From the NCBI GenBank assembly GCA_963662675.2, contig CAXXHP010000001.1:62001-126000 (forward strand): a stretch of 64,000 nt of DNA, read 5' to 3'. The notes under the pieces were generated by a model, which saw only the letters and a program-made list of their open reading frames with translations, ran no database searches and had not been told where the DNA came from. Below, piece after piece: positions 1 through 9,243 of this stretch (position 1 is its first letter; every line of letters begins with the position of its first letter). The position numbers and the translations under genes were made by a program. The stretch comes from G963662675 sp963662675 (GTDB lineage: Bacteria; Bacteroidota; Bacteroidia; Bacteroidales; Prolixibacteraceae).

Positions 1-693
1 TTCAAAAAAGAAGTTGATGCTCTAATTGATTCAGGTGTTAAAAAAGATGAAGCAATCTTTCAGATACTAAAGAGATTGATTATTGAATCGAAAGCCATCT
101 GTTTTGATGGAAATGGTTACAGCGAAGAATGGATCGTAGAAGCGGCTAAACGTGGATTGACTAATGTAACAAGTGTGCCTGAGGCGATCTCGGCTTTCAC
201 AAGCGAAAGTTCAATTAAATTGTTTTCAGGGCTGGAGGTTCTTAACGACAAAGAGTTGGAGAGTCGTGCTGAAGTAGAGTATGAAAAGTATACTATGAAG
301 GTGCAGATTGAAGCACGTGTGCTTGGTGATTTAGCGATCAATCACATTGTTCCTACTGCCGTTCAATATCAAACGACTTTGTTAGAAAATGTGAAAAACT
401 TAAAAGAAGTTTTCTCGGCAGAGGAGTTCGAATCATTGGCTGCTGGGCGCAAAGAGTTGATCCGAGAGATTGGCGGACATATTTCTGCTATTAAGAGCAA
501 GGTGAAAGAGATGATTGAAGCCAGAAAAGTTGCCAATATTATTGAGGGTTCTGTTGAAAAGGCAAAAGTATATGAAGATACGGTATCTCCTTATTTGAAT
601 GATATCCGTTATCATATTGATAAGCTTGAATTGGCTGTTGACAACGAATTATGGCCATTACCTAAATATAGGGAGCTTCTTTTTGTGAAATAA
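1..693 (+). CDS. glnN: Glutamine synthetase type III, C-terminal part
   Basis: The open frame enters from the left edge and gives the last 230 residues of a type III glutamine synthetase, which makes glutamine from glutamate, ammonia and ATP in the cytoplasm. Type III enzymes are about 700-730 residues, so roughly the last third is present. The recognisable parts are the stretch around FDGNGYSEEW, the helix-rich C-terminal region (QIEARVLGDLAINHIVPTAV) that is absent from type I enzymes, and the ending LWPLPKYRELLF, which is characteristic of the family. The frame is open from base 1, so the true start lies outside the window. A strong hairpin follows 27 bases after the stop. Recognition of the family is firm; the N-terminal catalytic half is not visible here. 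Confidence 0.93.
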   Translation, partial: FKKEVDALIDSGVKKDEAIFQILKRLIIESKAICFDGNGYSEEWIVEAAKRGLTNVTSVPEAISAFTSESSIKLFSGLEVLNDKELESRAEVEYEKYTMKVQIEARVLGDLAINHIVPTAVQYQTTLLENVKNLKEVFSAEEFESLAAGRKELIREIGGHISAIKSKVKEMIEARKVANIIEGSVEKAKVYEDTVSPYLNDIRYHIDKLELAVDNELWPLPKYRELLFVK

Positions 694-720
694 TATTCAA
701 TTTATTTCGGTATATAGCAG

Positions 721-755
721 GGGACTGTCCGTAATTCGGATGGTCCCTTTTTATT
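721..755 (+). terminator. Rho-independent terminator after glnN
   Basis: Arms 721-731 and 737-747 pair over 11 positions (one G-T wobble and one T-G) around a 5-base loop and are followed by a run of T. It lies 27 bases after the glnN stop. Confidence 0.8.
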
Positions 756-841
756 TATTCTAGCTAGATCAATTAAGATATATTATCGTAGGTAGATCGT
801 TTAAGCTTCATTTTGGTATTTTAGCGGCATATTTAAAGAAG

Positions 842-2779
842 ATGAAAAATGTAGGGTTGTTGATTGTGAGTGTTTTGCTCGTTTCTTGTGGGGCGAACAA
901 GTTTCTTTCCGGCACGAAAAATTTTGAACGGCAGGAGTACTTTCTGGCTGCACAGAATTTGAGGGAGGCATATCCTAAACTAAAAGAAAGGGAAGAAAAA
1001 ACCGAGGCCGTATATGTGTTGGGTAAGAGCTATTTTGAGCAAGGCAAGTATTCATTGGCTTCCCCTTGGTTGAAAAATGCTGTTCGCTTTAATGCTCAGG
1101 AAACTGATCTTGATCTTGATTTGGCTGATGCGCTTCGCTCCTCAGGGAAAATAGAGGATAGTAAAGTCATATATAATGAAGTGTTATCTCAAAGCGCTGA
1201 AAGTCAACGAGCACTAAATGCTTTGAAAGGCATCGCATTGTATGACTCATTGTCAGAGTATACTGGACACTATGTTATTGAGAAGTTGAGTCCCCTTAAT
1301 TCTAGAGGTAATGAAATACCTGCTTATTTCGATAATGAATCAGGCCATCTTTATTTTTCTTCATCTCGCGAACAATCTGTAGGGAAAGTGATAAGCCCGA
1401 AAGATGGGTGTAAGTTATCAGATATCTATTGTTCTGAGTTTGATTCAATCGTTCAAAAATGGAGCATTATCGATAATCAGATTTTAAGTCTAAAAACAGT
1501 TGATGAGGAGAGCAATATGGCAATCTCCCCAGATGGTAAATCGATGATTATAGAGCGAGCATCTTATCTGCCTGAAAAACCGATGGTCTCTCAATTTTAT
1601 TTAAGTACTAAGTACGGTAATGACTGGAGTTTGCCGAAATTGTTGGCATTCTCGGCAGATGGTGCGCAATACCGACAGGCCTTCTGGTCTGAAGATGGAG
1701 ATGAGTTGATATTTTCTTCTGATAGAAACGGTGGAGTTGGAGGTTTTGATTTATGGCAAGTTAAGTGGAATGAGAACGGATCATCTGAAATCCCCATAAA
1801 TTTGGGTGATGAAATAAATACCCCTGGGGACGAGCTTTACCCATTTCTTAGATCTAATGAAACATTGTATTTTTCATCTGATTTTCATCCGGGCTTTGGC
1901 GGATTCGATCTGTTTAAAGCTAGAAAAAACACAAGAGGGTTTTGGGAAATCGAAAATATGGGGATGCCTATAAATTCATTAGTGGATGATCTCGGAATTC
2001 TTTTTCAAGGGAAAAACAAAAAAGGAATTTTTGCCTCTTCTCGAGAAGGGAAGAATGACCTTGATCTTTACAGCTTTGAAATAATAACACATTTATTCAT
2101 GTGCTTTGGAAAGGTGTTTGATGAGGAAACCGATTCGGTTATCCCAAATGTCAATGTTCGAATAGTTGGTTCCGACGGAATGACAGAACGATTGGTCACC
2201 AAAAATGGGGAGTTCCAGGTAGAACTTAGTCCGGGAGAAGAATACATCCTAATAGCTTACAAAGAAGGCTTTTTGAATACGCAAACAAAGGTCTCAACCA
2301 AAGGGTTGAATGAAGCGACAGAATTTCACTTGGATTTTCATCAAACCCCAACGGATAAGCCGATAGCTATTGATAATATCTTATACGAAACTGGGAAGTG
2401 GAACATTTTGCCAGTGTCAGAAACGTCATTGGATAATTTGGTAGAAATACTCACTATTAATCCGACCATCCGTATAGAGATTCAGGCACATACTGATGAG
2501 GTGGGAGGAGCTGCTTTTAATATGGATTTGTCTCAAAAAAGGGCTGACGAAGTTGTTAGGTATCTGGTTGAAAAGGGAGTTGGCGCAGAGCGATTAATTG
2601 CGAAAGGCTATGGGGAAAATAAGCCTTACCTAGTGTCCAATAGAGTGAGTAGGAGATATCGGTTCTTGACTGTTGGTGACCAATTATCAGAATCCTTTTT
2701 GTCAACACTTGAACCAAGTGAGCTCGAAATTGCCAAAAGCTTGAACAGACGCACGGAATTTCAGGTAATTAAAGAATAA
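842..2779 (+). CDS. PorE-like lipoprotein (TPR, beta-propeller, CRD, OmpA), copy 1
   Basis: 645 residues. The N-terminus is a lipoprotein signal ending in the lipobox LVSC (Cys about residue 16). Then come TPR-like helices (about 25-130), a PD40/WD40-like beta-propeller (about 150-420) with repeated FSSDRNGG and YFSSDFHPGFGGFDLF blades, a carboxypeptidase-regulatory-like beta-sandwich (about 425-505), and an OmpA-type peptidoglycan-binding domain (about 520-645) with the HTDEVG and LSQKRADEVVRYL motifs and the closing NRRTEF. This exact order is that of PorE of the Porphyromonas gingivalis type IX secretion system, which ties the machine to the cell wall. A second gene with the same layout follows after 94 bases. 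The architecture is seen; a T9SS role is inference, since no other por gene is in the window. Confidence 0.72.
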   Translation: MKNVGLLIVSVLLVSCGANKFLSGTKNFERQEYFLAAQNLREAYPKLKEREEKTEAVYVLGKSYFEQGKYSLASPWLKNAVRFNAQETDLDLDLADALRSSGKIEDSKVIYNEVLSQSAESQRALNALKGIALYDSLSEYTGHYVIEKLSPLNSRGNEIPAYFDNESGHLYFSSSREQSVGKVISPKDGCKLSDIYCSEFDSIVQKWSIIDNQILSLKTVDEESNMAISPDGKSMIIERASYLPEKPMVSQFYLSTKYGNDWSLPKLLAFSADGAQYRQAFWSEDGDELIFSSDRNGGVGGFDLWQVKWNENGSSEIPINLGDEINTPGDELYPFLRSNETLYFSSDFHPGFGGFDLFKARKNTRGFWEIENMGMPINSLVDDLGILFQGKNKKGIFASSREGKNDLDLYSFEIITHLFMCFGKVFDEETDSVIPNVNVRIVGSDGMTERLVTKNGEFQVELSPGEEYILIAYKEGFLNTQTKVSTKGLNEATEFHLDFHQTPTDKPIAIDNILYETGKWNILPVSETSLDNLVEILTINPTIRIEIQAHTDEVGGAAFNMDLSQKRADEVVRYLVEKGVGAERLIAKGYGENKPYLVSNRVSRRYRFLTVGDQLSESFLSTLEPSELEIAKSLNRRTEFQVIKE

Positions 2780-2873
2780 AAAAAGTGGAGAGAGTATACT
2801 TTATCTTTTGCTTTTTCGTTTTTCCATAACGAACAAAAATGGTTACTTTTACCCGCATAATCAGCAAATATTC

Positions 2874-4874
2874 ATGAAACGATCGTTTTTAGCTGTTCTC
2901 AGTTATCTCCTTCTTATTTTTATTTTGGGGGCTTGCTCTCCGATGAAAAACTACAGGGCTGGAAGTACGGCCTATGAAATAGGTGAATATTACCGGGCGA
3001 CTGAAAAATTCAGAAAAGCTTATCGGAAAGATAAAGATCAGACACATAAGATGGAGATGGCCTTCCAAACAGCTGAGGCTTATCGAAAAATTAGTGAATA
3101 CTCAAAAGCTGCTATTTGGTATAAAAATGCAATTTCGCGCGGCTATCCGGATGTGAAAGTCTTGTTGTATTATGCAGACTGTCTGCGAGCATCTCAGGAT
3201 TTTGAAGATGCCATTGAGTATTATCAGCAGTATCTTGACTCAGTTCCTGGCGATATTCAGGCAATTAATGGGATGGATGCCTGTCGGTATTCGCCCGAAT
3301 GGGAAGAGAATCCTTCGCGTTATGTGGTTAATGTTGTCCGTGAATTAAATTCAAAATCAAACGATTATTCACCAGTCTTTGTTGGAGGTAAAGACAATGA
3401 AATTATACTTTCTTCTACACGCGAAAATTCCACAGGGAAAAGAGAAAGTGCTATTTCAGGAGAAGAGTATGGTGATCTTTTTCGGTCAGAATACAAAATT
3501 CAAAAACAAAAGTGGGATACTCCGGAGTTGATTGATGAGTCTGGAATGATTAATTCCGAAGACGATGAAGGAGCTGTGGCTTTATCCGCTGGCGGCGATA
3601 TGATGATTTTTACCAGAGCACGTTACGATAAAACCCTCGATCTTGGTACAGAATTGTATTCTGCAAAGATGTCACGTGGCGATTGGGCTGAGCCGATCCT
3701 TGTCGATCTTTTGGGGGATAGCCTGATTGCTGCTCACCCTGCTTTATCTACTGATGACGATGTTCTATACTTCGTTTCTGATCGTCCTGGAGGATTTGGT
3801 GGGAAAGATATTTGGATGGCTCAAAAAGAGGGGAGTGAATACTCGAAAATCTTGAATTTGGGCGATAAAGTGAACACTCCAGGAAATGAAGTATTCCCTA
3901 CTGTAGATTGGGATGGCAATCTATATTTTTCGTCAGATTATCATATGGGAATGGGTGGGTTAGATATTTTTAAAGCCACAAAGGATGATGAAGGAGAATG
4001 GCATATCCAAAATATGAAGTCTCCTATTAATTCTTCCGGTGATGATTTTGGTATGAGCTTCATTAATATTGAGGATGAAAGTGGAATGTTTACCTCAAAT
4101 AGAAAAGGTTCCAGAGGAGATGATATTTACACTTTTTACCTTCCACCAAAGATTTTTCGTGTGTCTGGGGAAATATACGACAAAGAGACCGGACAACGGA
4201 TGGATGGAGCTCGGATAAGGATTATTGGAACGGATGGAACAAACTTAAAGATGAGGGCTGATGACGGCAAGTTCCAGATGAAACTGAATGAAGATACAGA
4301 ATATGTATTTGCGGCCTTTAAAGATGGATACCTGAATGACAAAGGAAGAGAATCGACAATTGGCTTGGATGACAGTAAGGATTTTCGGGTTGATTTGTAT
4401 TTGACCGCTACAGATGCACCAATCAATGTAGACAATATTAATTATGAATTTGGATCATGGGAGTTATTAGGGGAGTCTCAATCTGCTCTGGATAGTCTGG
4501 TCGAAGTACTTGAACTAAATCCAACGATTACAATAGAGCTAATGTCGCATACCGATTTTGTTGGCTCCGATGAATTTAATTTCGAATTGTCACAGAAACG
4601 TGCCCAGTCTGTGGTTAATTATTTGATCGAGAAAGGCATTAATCCAGACAGATTGGTGGCCAAAGGTTATGGAGAAACATGGCCAAAAATGGTAACTCGT
4701 GCAATTGCAAAAGAGAATGAATTCTTAAAAAGGAATGATGAACTCACAGAGGAATTTATTTTGTCACTTACCGAAGATGAACAAGAAATTGCAAAAGCAC
4801 TAAACCGTCGAACTGAATTCCGTGTGCTATCCTCTGATTTTTATGAGACCTTTGCTCCTGAAATCGGAGAATAA
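2874..4874 (+). CDS. PorE-like lipoprotein (TPR, beta-propeller, CRD, OmpA), copy 2
   Basis: 666 residues from the ATG at 2874; an upstream in-frame TTG at 2808 would place a poor leader before the signal peptide, so I reject it. The signal peptide ends in LGAC, a lipobox. The domains repeat those of the preceding gene: TPR helices (FRKAYRKDKDQTHKMEMAF), PD40 propeller blades (YFVSDRPGGFGGKDIWMA), a CRD sandwich, and an OmpA domain with HTDFVGSDEFN and LSQKRAQSVVNYL, closing with NRRTEFRV. The two genes are clear tandem paralogues and probably cotranscribed. One may be the T9SS PorE and the other a diverged partner; sequence alone does not tell which. Confidence 0.72.
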   Translation: MKRSFLAVLSYLLLIFILGACSPMKNYRAGSTAYEIGEYYRATEKFRKAYRKDKDQTHKMEMAFQTAEAYRKISEYSKAAIWYKNAISRGYPDVKVLLYYADCLRASQDFEDAIEYYQQYLDSVPGDIQAINGMDACRYSPEWEENPSRYVVNVVRELNSKSNDYSPVFVGGKDNEIILSSTRENSTGKRESAISGEEYGDLFRSEYKIQKQKWDTPELIDESGMINSEDDEGAVALSAGGDMMIFTRARYDKTLDLGTELYSAKMSRGDWAEPILVDLLGDSLIAAHPALSTDDDVLYFVSDRPGGFGGKDIWMAQKEGSEYSKILNLGDKVNTPGNEVFPTVDWDGNLYFSSDYHMGMGGLDIFKATKDDEGEWHIQNMKSPINSSGDDFGMSFINIEDESGMFTSNRKGSRGDDIYTFYLPPKIFRVSGEIYDKETGQRMDGARIRIIGTDGTNLKMRADDGKFQMKLNEDTEYVFAAFKDGYLNDKGRESTIGLDDSKDFRVDLYLTATDAPINVDNINYEFGSWELLGESQSALDSLVEVLELNPTITIELMSHTDFVGSDEFNFELSQKRAQSVVNYLIEKGINPDRLVAKGYGETWPKMVTRAIAKENEFLKRNDELTEEFILSLTEDEQEIAKALNRRTEFRVLSSDFYETFAPEIGE

Positions 4875-5009
4875 AGAAATCTCCGTCTTGGAGACAATAT
4901 CTTTTTCTGAAGATCATTCTCAGCTCAATTATTATATATAAAGTGTTTTTGTTAGTTTATTTGAACAGAATGCCAGATTAGGCGTTGCCTTCATTATAGA
5001 AAATTAAAT

Positions 5010-6266
5010 ATGGGGAAAGTAAACTTACCATCTTTGCAGGCCATAAATAAGGCCAAGCTTACTATAAATCAATTACTGAGTGCCACTCCGTTGACAGAAA
5101 ATGTAAATCTGTCTGAGCAGTTTGGCGCAAGCGTTTTCCTTAAACGTGAAGATCTCCAAGTTGTACGTTCCTATAAAATACGTGGGGCTTATAACAAGAT
5201 TAAGAGTCTTACAAAAGATCAAATGGCGAAGGGAATTGTGTGTGCCAGTGCCGGGAATCACGCACAAGGTGTCGCTTATTCGTGCTATAATTTAGGCATA
5301 TATGGGAAAATATACATGCCAACGACCACTCCAAAACAGAAGATTGAACAGGTGAAAATGTTCGGGAAGGAGTTCGTCGAAATTGTGTTGCATGGAGATA
5401 CTTTTGATGATGCTAGCAGTGAGGCGTTAAAGGATTGCACAGAAAATGGGAAGGCCTATATTCACCCTTTTGATGACCCTTTAATAATTGAAGGGCAGGC
5501 AACAATAGCACTTGAGATAATTCAGGATTCAAGTTGCCAGATTGATTATGTTTTTGTTCCTATTGGGGGTGGTGGTTTGATTGCGGGAGTAGGTAGTTAT
5601 TTTAAGCAAATTAGTCCTTCAACGAAGATAATTGGAGTTGAGCCGGAAGGGGCACCTTCCATGAAGAAATCGCTTGAAAAAGGCGAAGTGGTGACTTTGA
5701 AAGAGATTGACAAATTTGTTGACGGGGCTGCAGTAAAGAAAGTAGGCGAAATTACTTTCGAAATTTGCAAACAAGTGGTTGATGATATTGTTTTGGTGCC
5801 GGAAGGTAGGGTTTGCACAAAAATTCTTGAATTATATAATCGCAATGCAATTGTGGTTGAGCCGGCTGGAGCTCTTTCTATTGCCGCATTAGATTATTAT
5901 GCCGATGAAATAAAAGGCAAAAATGTGGTTTGTATTGTTTCGGGAAGTAATAATGATATAACCCGAACTGAGGAAATGAAAGAGCGTTCATTGCTATTTG
6001 AGGGGCTGAAGCATTATTTTATAATACGCTTTCCTCAAAGAGCAGGGGCATTACGCGATTTCGTAGAGAATGTGCTTGGGCCGAATGATGATATTACCCA
6101 CTTTGAGTATACTAAGAAAAACAACAGAGAGAAGGGGCCTGCTTTTGTTGGAATTGAATTGGCTGATAGAGCAGATCTCGACAGGTTTCTTGAACGAATG
6201 ACTCAAAATGGTTTTGTATATGAATACTTAAATAAAAAACCAGACCTGTTTCATTACTTAATTTGA
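5010..6266 (+). CDS. ilvA: Threonine ammonia-lyase (threonine deaminase)
   Basis: 418 residues, the usual length of the shorter IlvA form. It deaminates threonine to 2-oxobutanoate, the first step towards isoleucine, using pyridoxal phosphate. The PLP lysine is in VRSYKIRGAYN (K56); the phosphate-binding glycine loop is GGGGLIAG (186-193); ASAGNHAQG is the substrate-binding loop. The last 85 or so residues (from about 335, YFIIRFPQRAGALRDF) form the single ACT-like regulatory domain that binds isoleucine or valine in this family. It stands alone, with a bidirectional terminator after it and no other ilv gene nearby. A catabolic, ACT-containing threonine dehydratase is the main alternative, but the length and tail favour IlvA. 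Confidence 0.93.
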   Translation: MGKVNLPSLQAINKAKLTINQLLSATPLTENVNLSEQFGASVFLKREDLQVVRSYKIRGAYNKIKSLTKDQMAKGIVCASAGNHAQGVAYSCYNLGIYGKIYMPTTTPKQKIEQVKMFGKEFVEIVLHGDTFDDASSEALKDCTENGKAYIHPFDDPLIIEGQATIALEIIQDSSCQIDYVFVPIGGGGLIAGVGSYFKQISPSTKIIGVEPEGAPSMKKSLEKGEVVTLKEIDKFVDGAAVKKVGEITFEICKQVVDDIVLVPEGRVCTKILELYNRNAIVVEPAGALSIAALDYYADEIKGKNVVCIVSGSNNDITRTEEMKERSLLFEGLKHYFIIRFPQRAGALRDFVENVLGPNDDITHFEYTKKNNREKGPAFVGIELADRADLDRFLERMTQNGFVYEYLNKKPDLFHYLI

Positions 6267-6350
6267 TATAGAATTTCTCATTTTGATAACTGGGAGAAAT
6301 TTCTTTTTTATAGAAAGAATATCCAGCTTGTCGGTATGATATAAAATAGA

Positions 6351-6377
6351 AAAAGCGGCCTCATTGAAGCCGCTTTT
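6351..6377. terminator. Bidirectional terminator between ilvA and the TPR lipoprotein gene
   Basis: Perfect 9-bp arms (6351-6359 and 6369-6377) of the AAAAGCGGC type with a 9-base loop. The A-run on one side and T-run on the other let it serve the two convergent genes. Confidence 0.8.
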
Positions 6378-6401
6378 CTAATATAGAAGAATTTATCTTT
6401 C

Positions 6402-8156
6402 TTATTTAATAATTTCTTTGAAACGATCTTCATTGAAATATTTAGCAAATTCCATATCTGTTGCAATCTTAGCTTTAAGATCTGCATTCATACCAACTGC
6501 AGTTTCAAGACTTTCATACATCAAGTTTTCTTTTGCTGTACGAGCACCAACAACACCTTTTAGGTATTCTTTGATATAGCAGTTTTCCCAAGTGCAGTTT
6601 TCCAAAGCTTTAAGAGCAGCATTGTTGTCTCCGGCAAGAATCTTCGCTAAACCTGCATTTGGAGAATCAGAATCACCCATTAGTGTTACAGCTTTGTTAT
6701 AATCGCCTTTTTTCAGTGCTACAATGCCTAAGTTGTAATTAACTTCAGAACCAGCACCTGAGGCAGCACCAAATAAAGCTTCAGCTTTGTCAAGGTCACC
6801 TTCAGTCAAAGCAACAGTTCCTAAGTTGTTTTTAATGATTGGTTCACTGTTGTTCAATCCTTCAGCCTTTTCAAAGAAAGGTTTTGCTTCAGCATATTTC
6901 CCTTGCTGAGCTAATACCATTCCAGCATTGTTAGAGCCTCTCCAATCTTGAGGATATACTTTGATGAATGAATTATAAATAGCAAGTTGTTTATTTTGGT
7001 CTGTCGTTAAAGTTGCTGCATATAGCAATTCAGCTGGGTTAAGCGATGCAGGATCAGAGTCAGCTAAAGCTGCAATTTCTTCATCTGTTTTTCCAATCAG
7101 GTCAATGCTAGTTGTAATTTTTGCACGACGCAATTGAGGAAGAATTTCATCAGCAACGTTAGTGAAAGCTTGAGCTAAATTTTTGATTTCACGTTCACGA
7201 ACTTCAGGATCAGTGTACATAGACAGAACGCGAAGGATTAATTCTTTATCCTGAATGTTTGATTGCTCCATTAATTCTTTGAATCCGTCCCAATCTTCAG
7301 GGGTGAATTTTGTTTTAAGTTCAGCTTCAACTTCAGCCTTTTTCAATTGATCAGCAAGGTATTTGCTTGAGCTACCTTCACGTCTCTCTGACAAATTTGT
7401 ATTAAATTCTAATGTTCCGTCCGGAGATGCATATGCAGAAACTTCTATCCCTTTTATTTCTTTGCGTTCTGCATCATATGCATCTTTTGTATATGCTTTA
7501 AGCATTTCAACATCTTCAGCATTTAATTCAGTGTTGCGTAAGGCAGAGCTGTTTATCAAGTAATGAATGTCAGCAGTGTACTCGTCAGGGACGATACGTT
7601 GGAATGGATCGATGTTTGGATCGTAAATGCCAGTCGTGTTCTTTTCGCGCTGTACTCCAATGATAGGAGTAGGGAAATTAACAACCATTGTTGATGTGGC
7701 AATAACGCCATCAGCTACTTTAATCGGGTCAAAGTCAATACTTTTGTTCCCTTTTGAAGCAGTAATACGAATTTCTAAATCCGAACTACGCATGTCATCA
7801 CTAAATTCGACAGCATCTTTATATGCAAAACTTCCACCATTGGTTAAGCTAATCACCTTGTTGTTTGCATCAATTTTTTCTCCTTGTAAAGTAACAGGTT
7901 CAAAAGCGGTTTCTCCATTTGCATAATCTAATACTGGAGTAGCAACAAGTGTTACTTTCTTATTAAAATATTTTGCAGGGAAACGGCCGTCAATTGCAAC
8001 ATCAACATCACCACCATGAGTTTCAAGGATTTCAGGAGTAACTTTGAAGTTGATCTGATCAGCATTTTTCTTCATCTTTTGAAGACCAGAGCAGCTAGAA
8101 AGAACTAGCGCTGCTAATGCGATGAAGGCAAGAGGTTTGAAATTAATTTTTTTCAT
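6402..8156 (-). CDS. TPR- and OmpA-like surface lipoprotein
   Basis: 584 residues from the ATG at 8156 (an upstream in-frame start at 8195 would put 13 residues before the signal). The signal peptide ends in LSSC, a lipobox. Residues 30-200 are beta-rich repeats of unknown fold. Around residues 250-280 is an OmpA-like block (IEVSAYASPDGTLEFN, LSERREGSSSKYL). TPR-like helix pairs occupy about 400-540 (NAGMVLAQQGKYAEAKPFF, NNLGTVALTEGDLDKAEALF). This family is a common, often abundant, outer-membrane-associated protein of Bacteroidota whose function is not established. It is monocistronic, between a bidirectional terminator and the kinase gene. Confidence 0.75.
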   Translation of the reverse strand: MKKINFKPLAFIALAALVLSSCSGLQKMKKNADQINFKVTPEILETHGGDVDVAIDGRFPAKYFNKKVTLVATPVLDYANGETAFEPVTLQGEKIDANNKVISLTNGGSFAYKDAVEFSDDMRSSDLEIRITASKGNKSIDFDPIKVADGVIATSTMVVNFPTPIIGVQREKNTTGIYDPNIDPFQRIVPDEYTADIHYLINSSALRNTELNAEDVEMLKAYTKDAYDAERKEIKGIEVSAYASPDGTLEFNTNLSERREGSSSKYLADQLKKAEVEAELKTKFTPEDWDGFKELMEQSNIQDKELILRVLSMYTDPEVREREIKNLAQAFTNVADEILPQLRRAKITTSIDLIGKTDEEIAALADSDPASLNPAELLYAATLTTDQNKQLAIYNSFIKVYPQDWRGSNNAGMVLAQQGKYAEAKPFFEKAEGLNNSEPIIKNNLGTVALTEGDLDKAEALFGAASGAGSEVNYNLGIVALKKGDYNKAVTLMGDSDSPNAGLAKILAGDNNAALKALENCTWENCYIKEYLKGVVGARTAKENLMYESLETAVGMNADLKAKIATDMEFAKYFNEDRFKEIIK

Positions 8157-8242
8157 TTTGACAGTATTAAATAATGATTTTATTTTATAGCCCATTATAC
8201 CGTATACAAAAATAGCAATGTTTTAAAGAATTAAAAGAGGTT

Positions 8243-8881
8243 CTACCACTTTTTATCCATCAAAACACGTGTAATGCCGGGCTGGAAGTCATTATCAAAA
8301 ATAATACCAATTAGTTGTTTGAAGTACTCCTGGGTTGAAACGAAATTAATATTACTTATGTCAATATAGACAACCGGGAAATCGTGTTGTTGATTGATGA
8401 ATTTGAAATAAGAATCACTGATTTTTTCAAGGTAGCTTGAGTCAATTTTTTGCTCGTATTCTCTACCCCGATTTTGGATGTTTTGAAGGAGGTTTTTTAC
8501 ATCCTGATGTAAGTATACAAATAAATCCGGTTTTGGTATTTTATCGTAGATGATATTGAAAAAACGTTGATACAATTCAAGTTCATCATCTGAAAGAGTA
8601 TTTTGAGCAAAAATCAGCGATTTTGAAAAATAGTAATCAGAAACCCATAACGAATCGTGCAATCTGGGATTTTGGGTTAGCTGATTGTATCTATCCGCAA
8701 GAAATGACATTTCTAATGGGAATGCATATTTATTTTGGTCTTTATAAAACTTGGGAAGAAATGGGTTGTCTGCAAAACCTTCAAGCAGAGTTTGTCCTTT
8801 AAGATCATTGGCAATCATTTTTGCCAGAGTTGTTTTACCGGCACCGATATTTCCCTCAATAACCAAGTAGTTAATCTTCAT
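8243..8881 (-). CDS. Deoxynucleoside kinase
   Basis: 212 residues from the ATG at 8881. Deoxynucleoside kinases phosphorylate deoxyadenosine, deoxyguanosine or deoxycytidine with ATP to salvage dNTP precursors. The P-loop GNIGAGKTT is at residues 9-17; LEGFADNPFLPKFY follows, with the glutamate expected at the substrate site (family motif LLEPfaeNPFL); the DRYN sequence matches the family DR(Y/F) motif; and the NRGREYEQKI lid arginines lie around 140. Length and motifs are those of the dGK/dAK branch common in Bacteroidota. In many relatives folK is adjacent or fused; it is absent here. The exact nucleoside preference cannot be read from the sequence. Confidence 0.88.
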   Translation of the reverse strand: MKINYLVIEGNIGAGKTTLAKMIANDLKGQTLLEGFADNPFLPKFYKDQNKYAFPLEMSFLADRYNQLTQNPRLHDSLWVSDYYFSKSLIFAQNTLSDDELELYQRFFNIIYDKIPKPDLFVYLHQDVKNLLQNIQNRGREYEQKIDSSYLEKISDSYFKFINQQHDFPVVYIDISNINFVSTQEYFKQLIGIIFDNDFQPGITRVLMDKKW

Positions 8882-9243
8882 AAATGAAAAATTTGAGTTT
8901 TGAATTCCCTTCGATAAATATAAAGATAGCATGATTCTTTCAGCTTAAAACTACATGCATCAGCATTGATGGCCAGATTTAGATACTAAAAAGAAGATTT
9001 AGGAGATGAAGAAGTCGTGGCTTTCTACTTGATTCGCTGCAGCGCAAACTGGCTTGTTGCGTTGAGGTTTTATCTTGGATAATAATATAGTTATAGTTTA
9101 GTGTCTTTTTGAGGTGCTAATTATGAGCTAGTATTCTATAATTACTCTTTTTCATTGGGATCTTATTTGATATCTGGTTGATATACTGTAAATTGCAGTT
9201 CGTTCGATTAACCAGTTTTTACAATTAACTAAATCTAAAATTT
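8882..9243. other. Intergenic region upstream of GH3 gene
   Basis: 362 bases between divergent genes. I find no open frame with coding character, no tRNA and no strong hairpin. It presumably holds the promoters of both neighbours, but I cannot place a convincing TAnnTTTG element. Confidence 0.4.
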
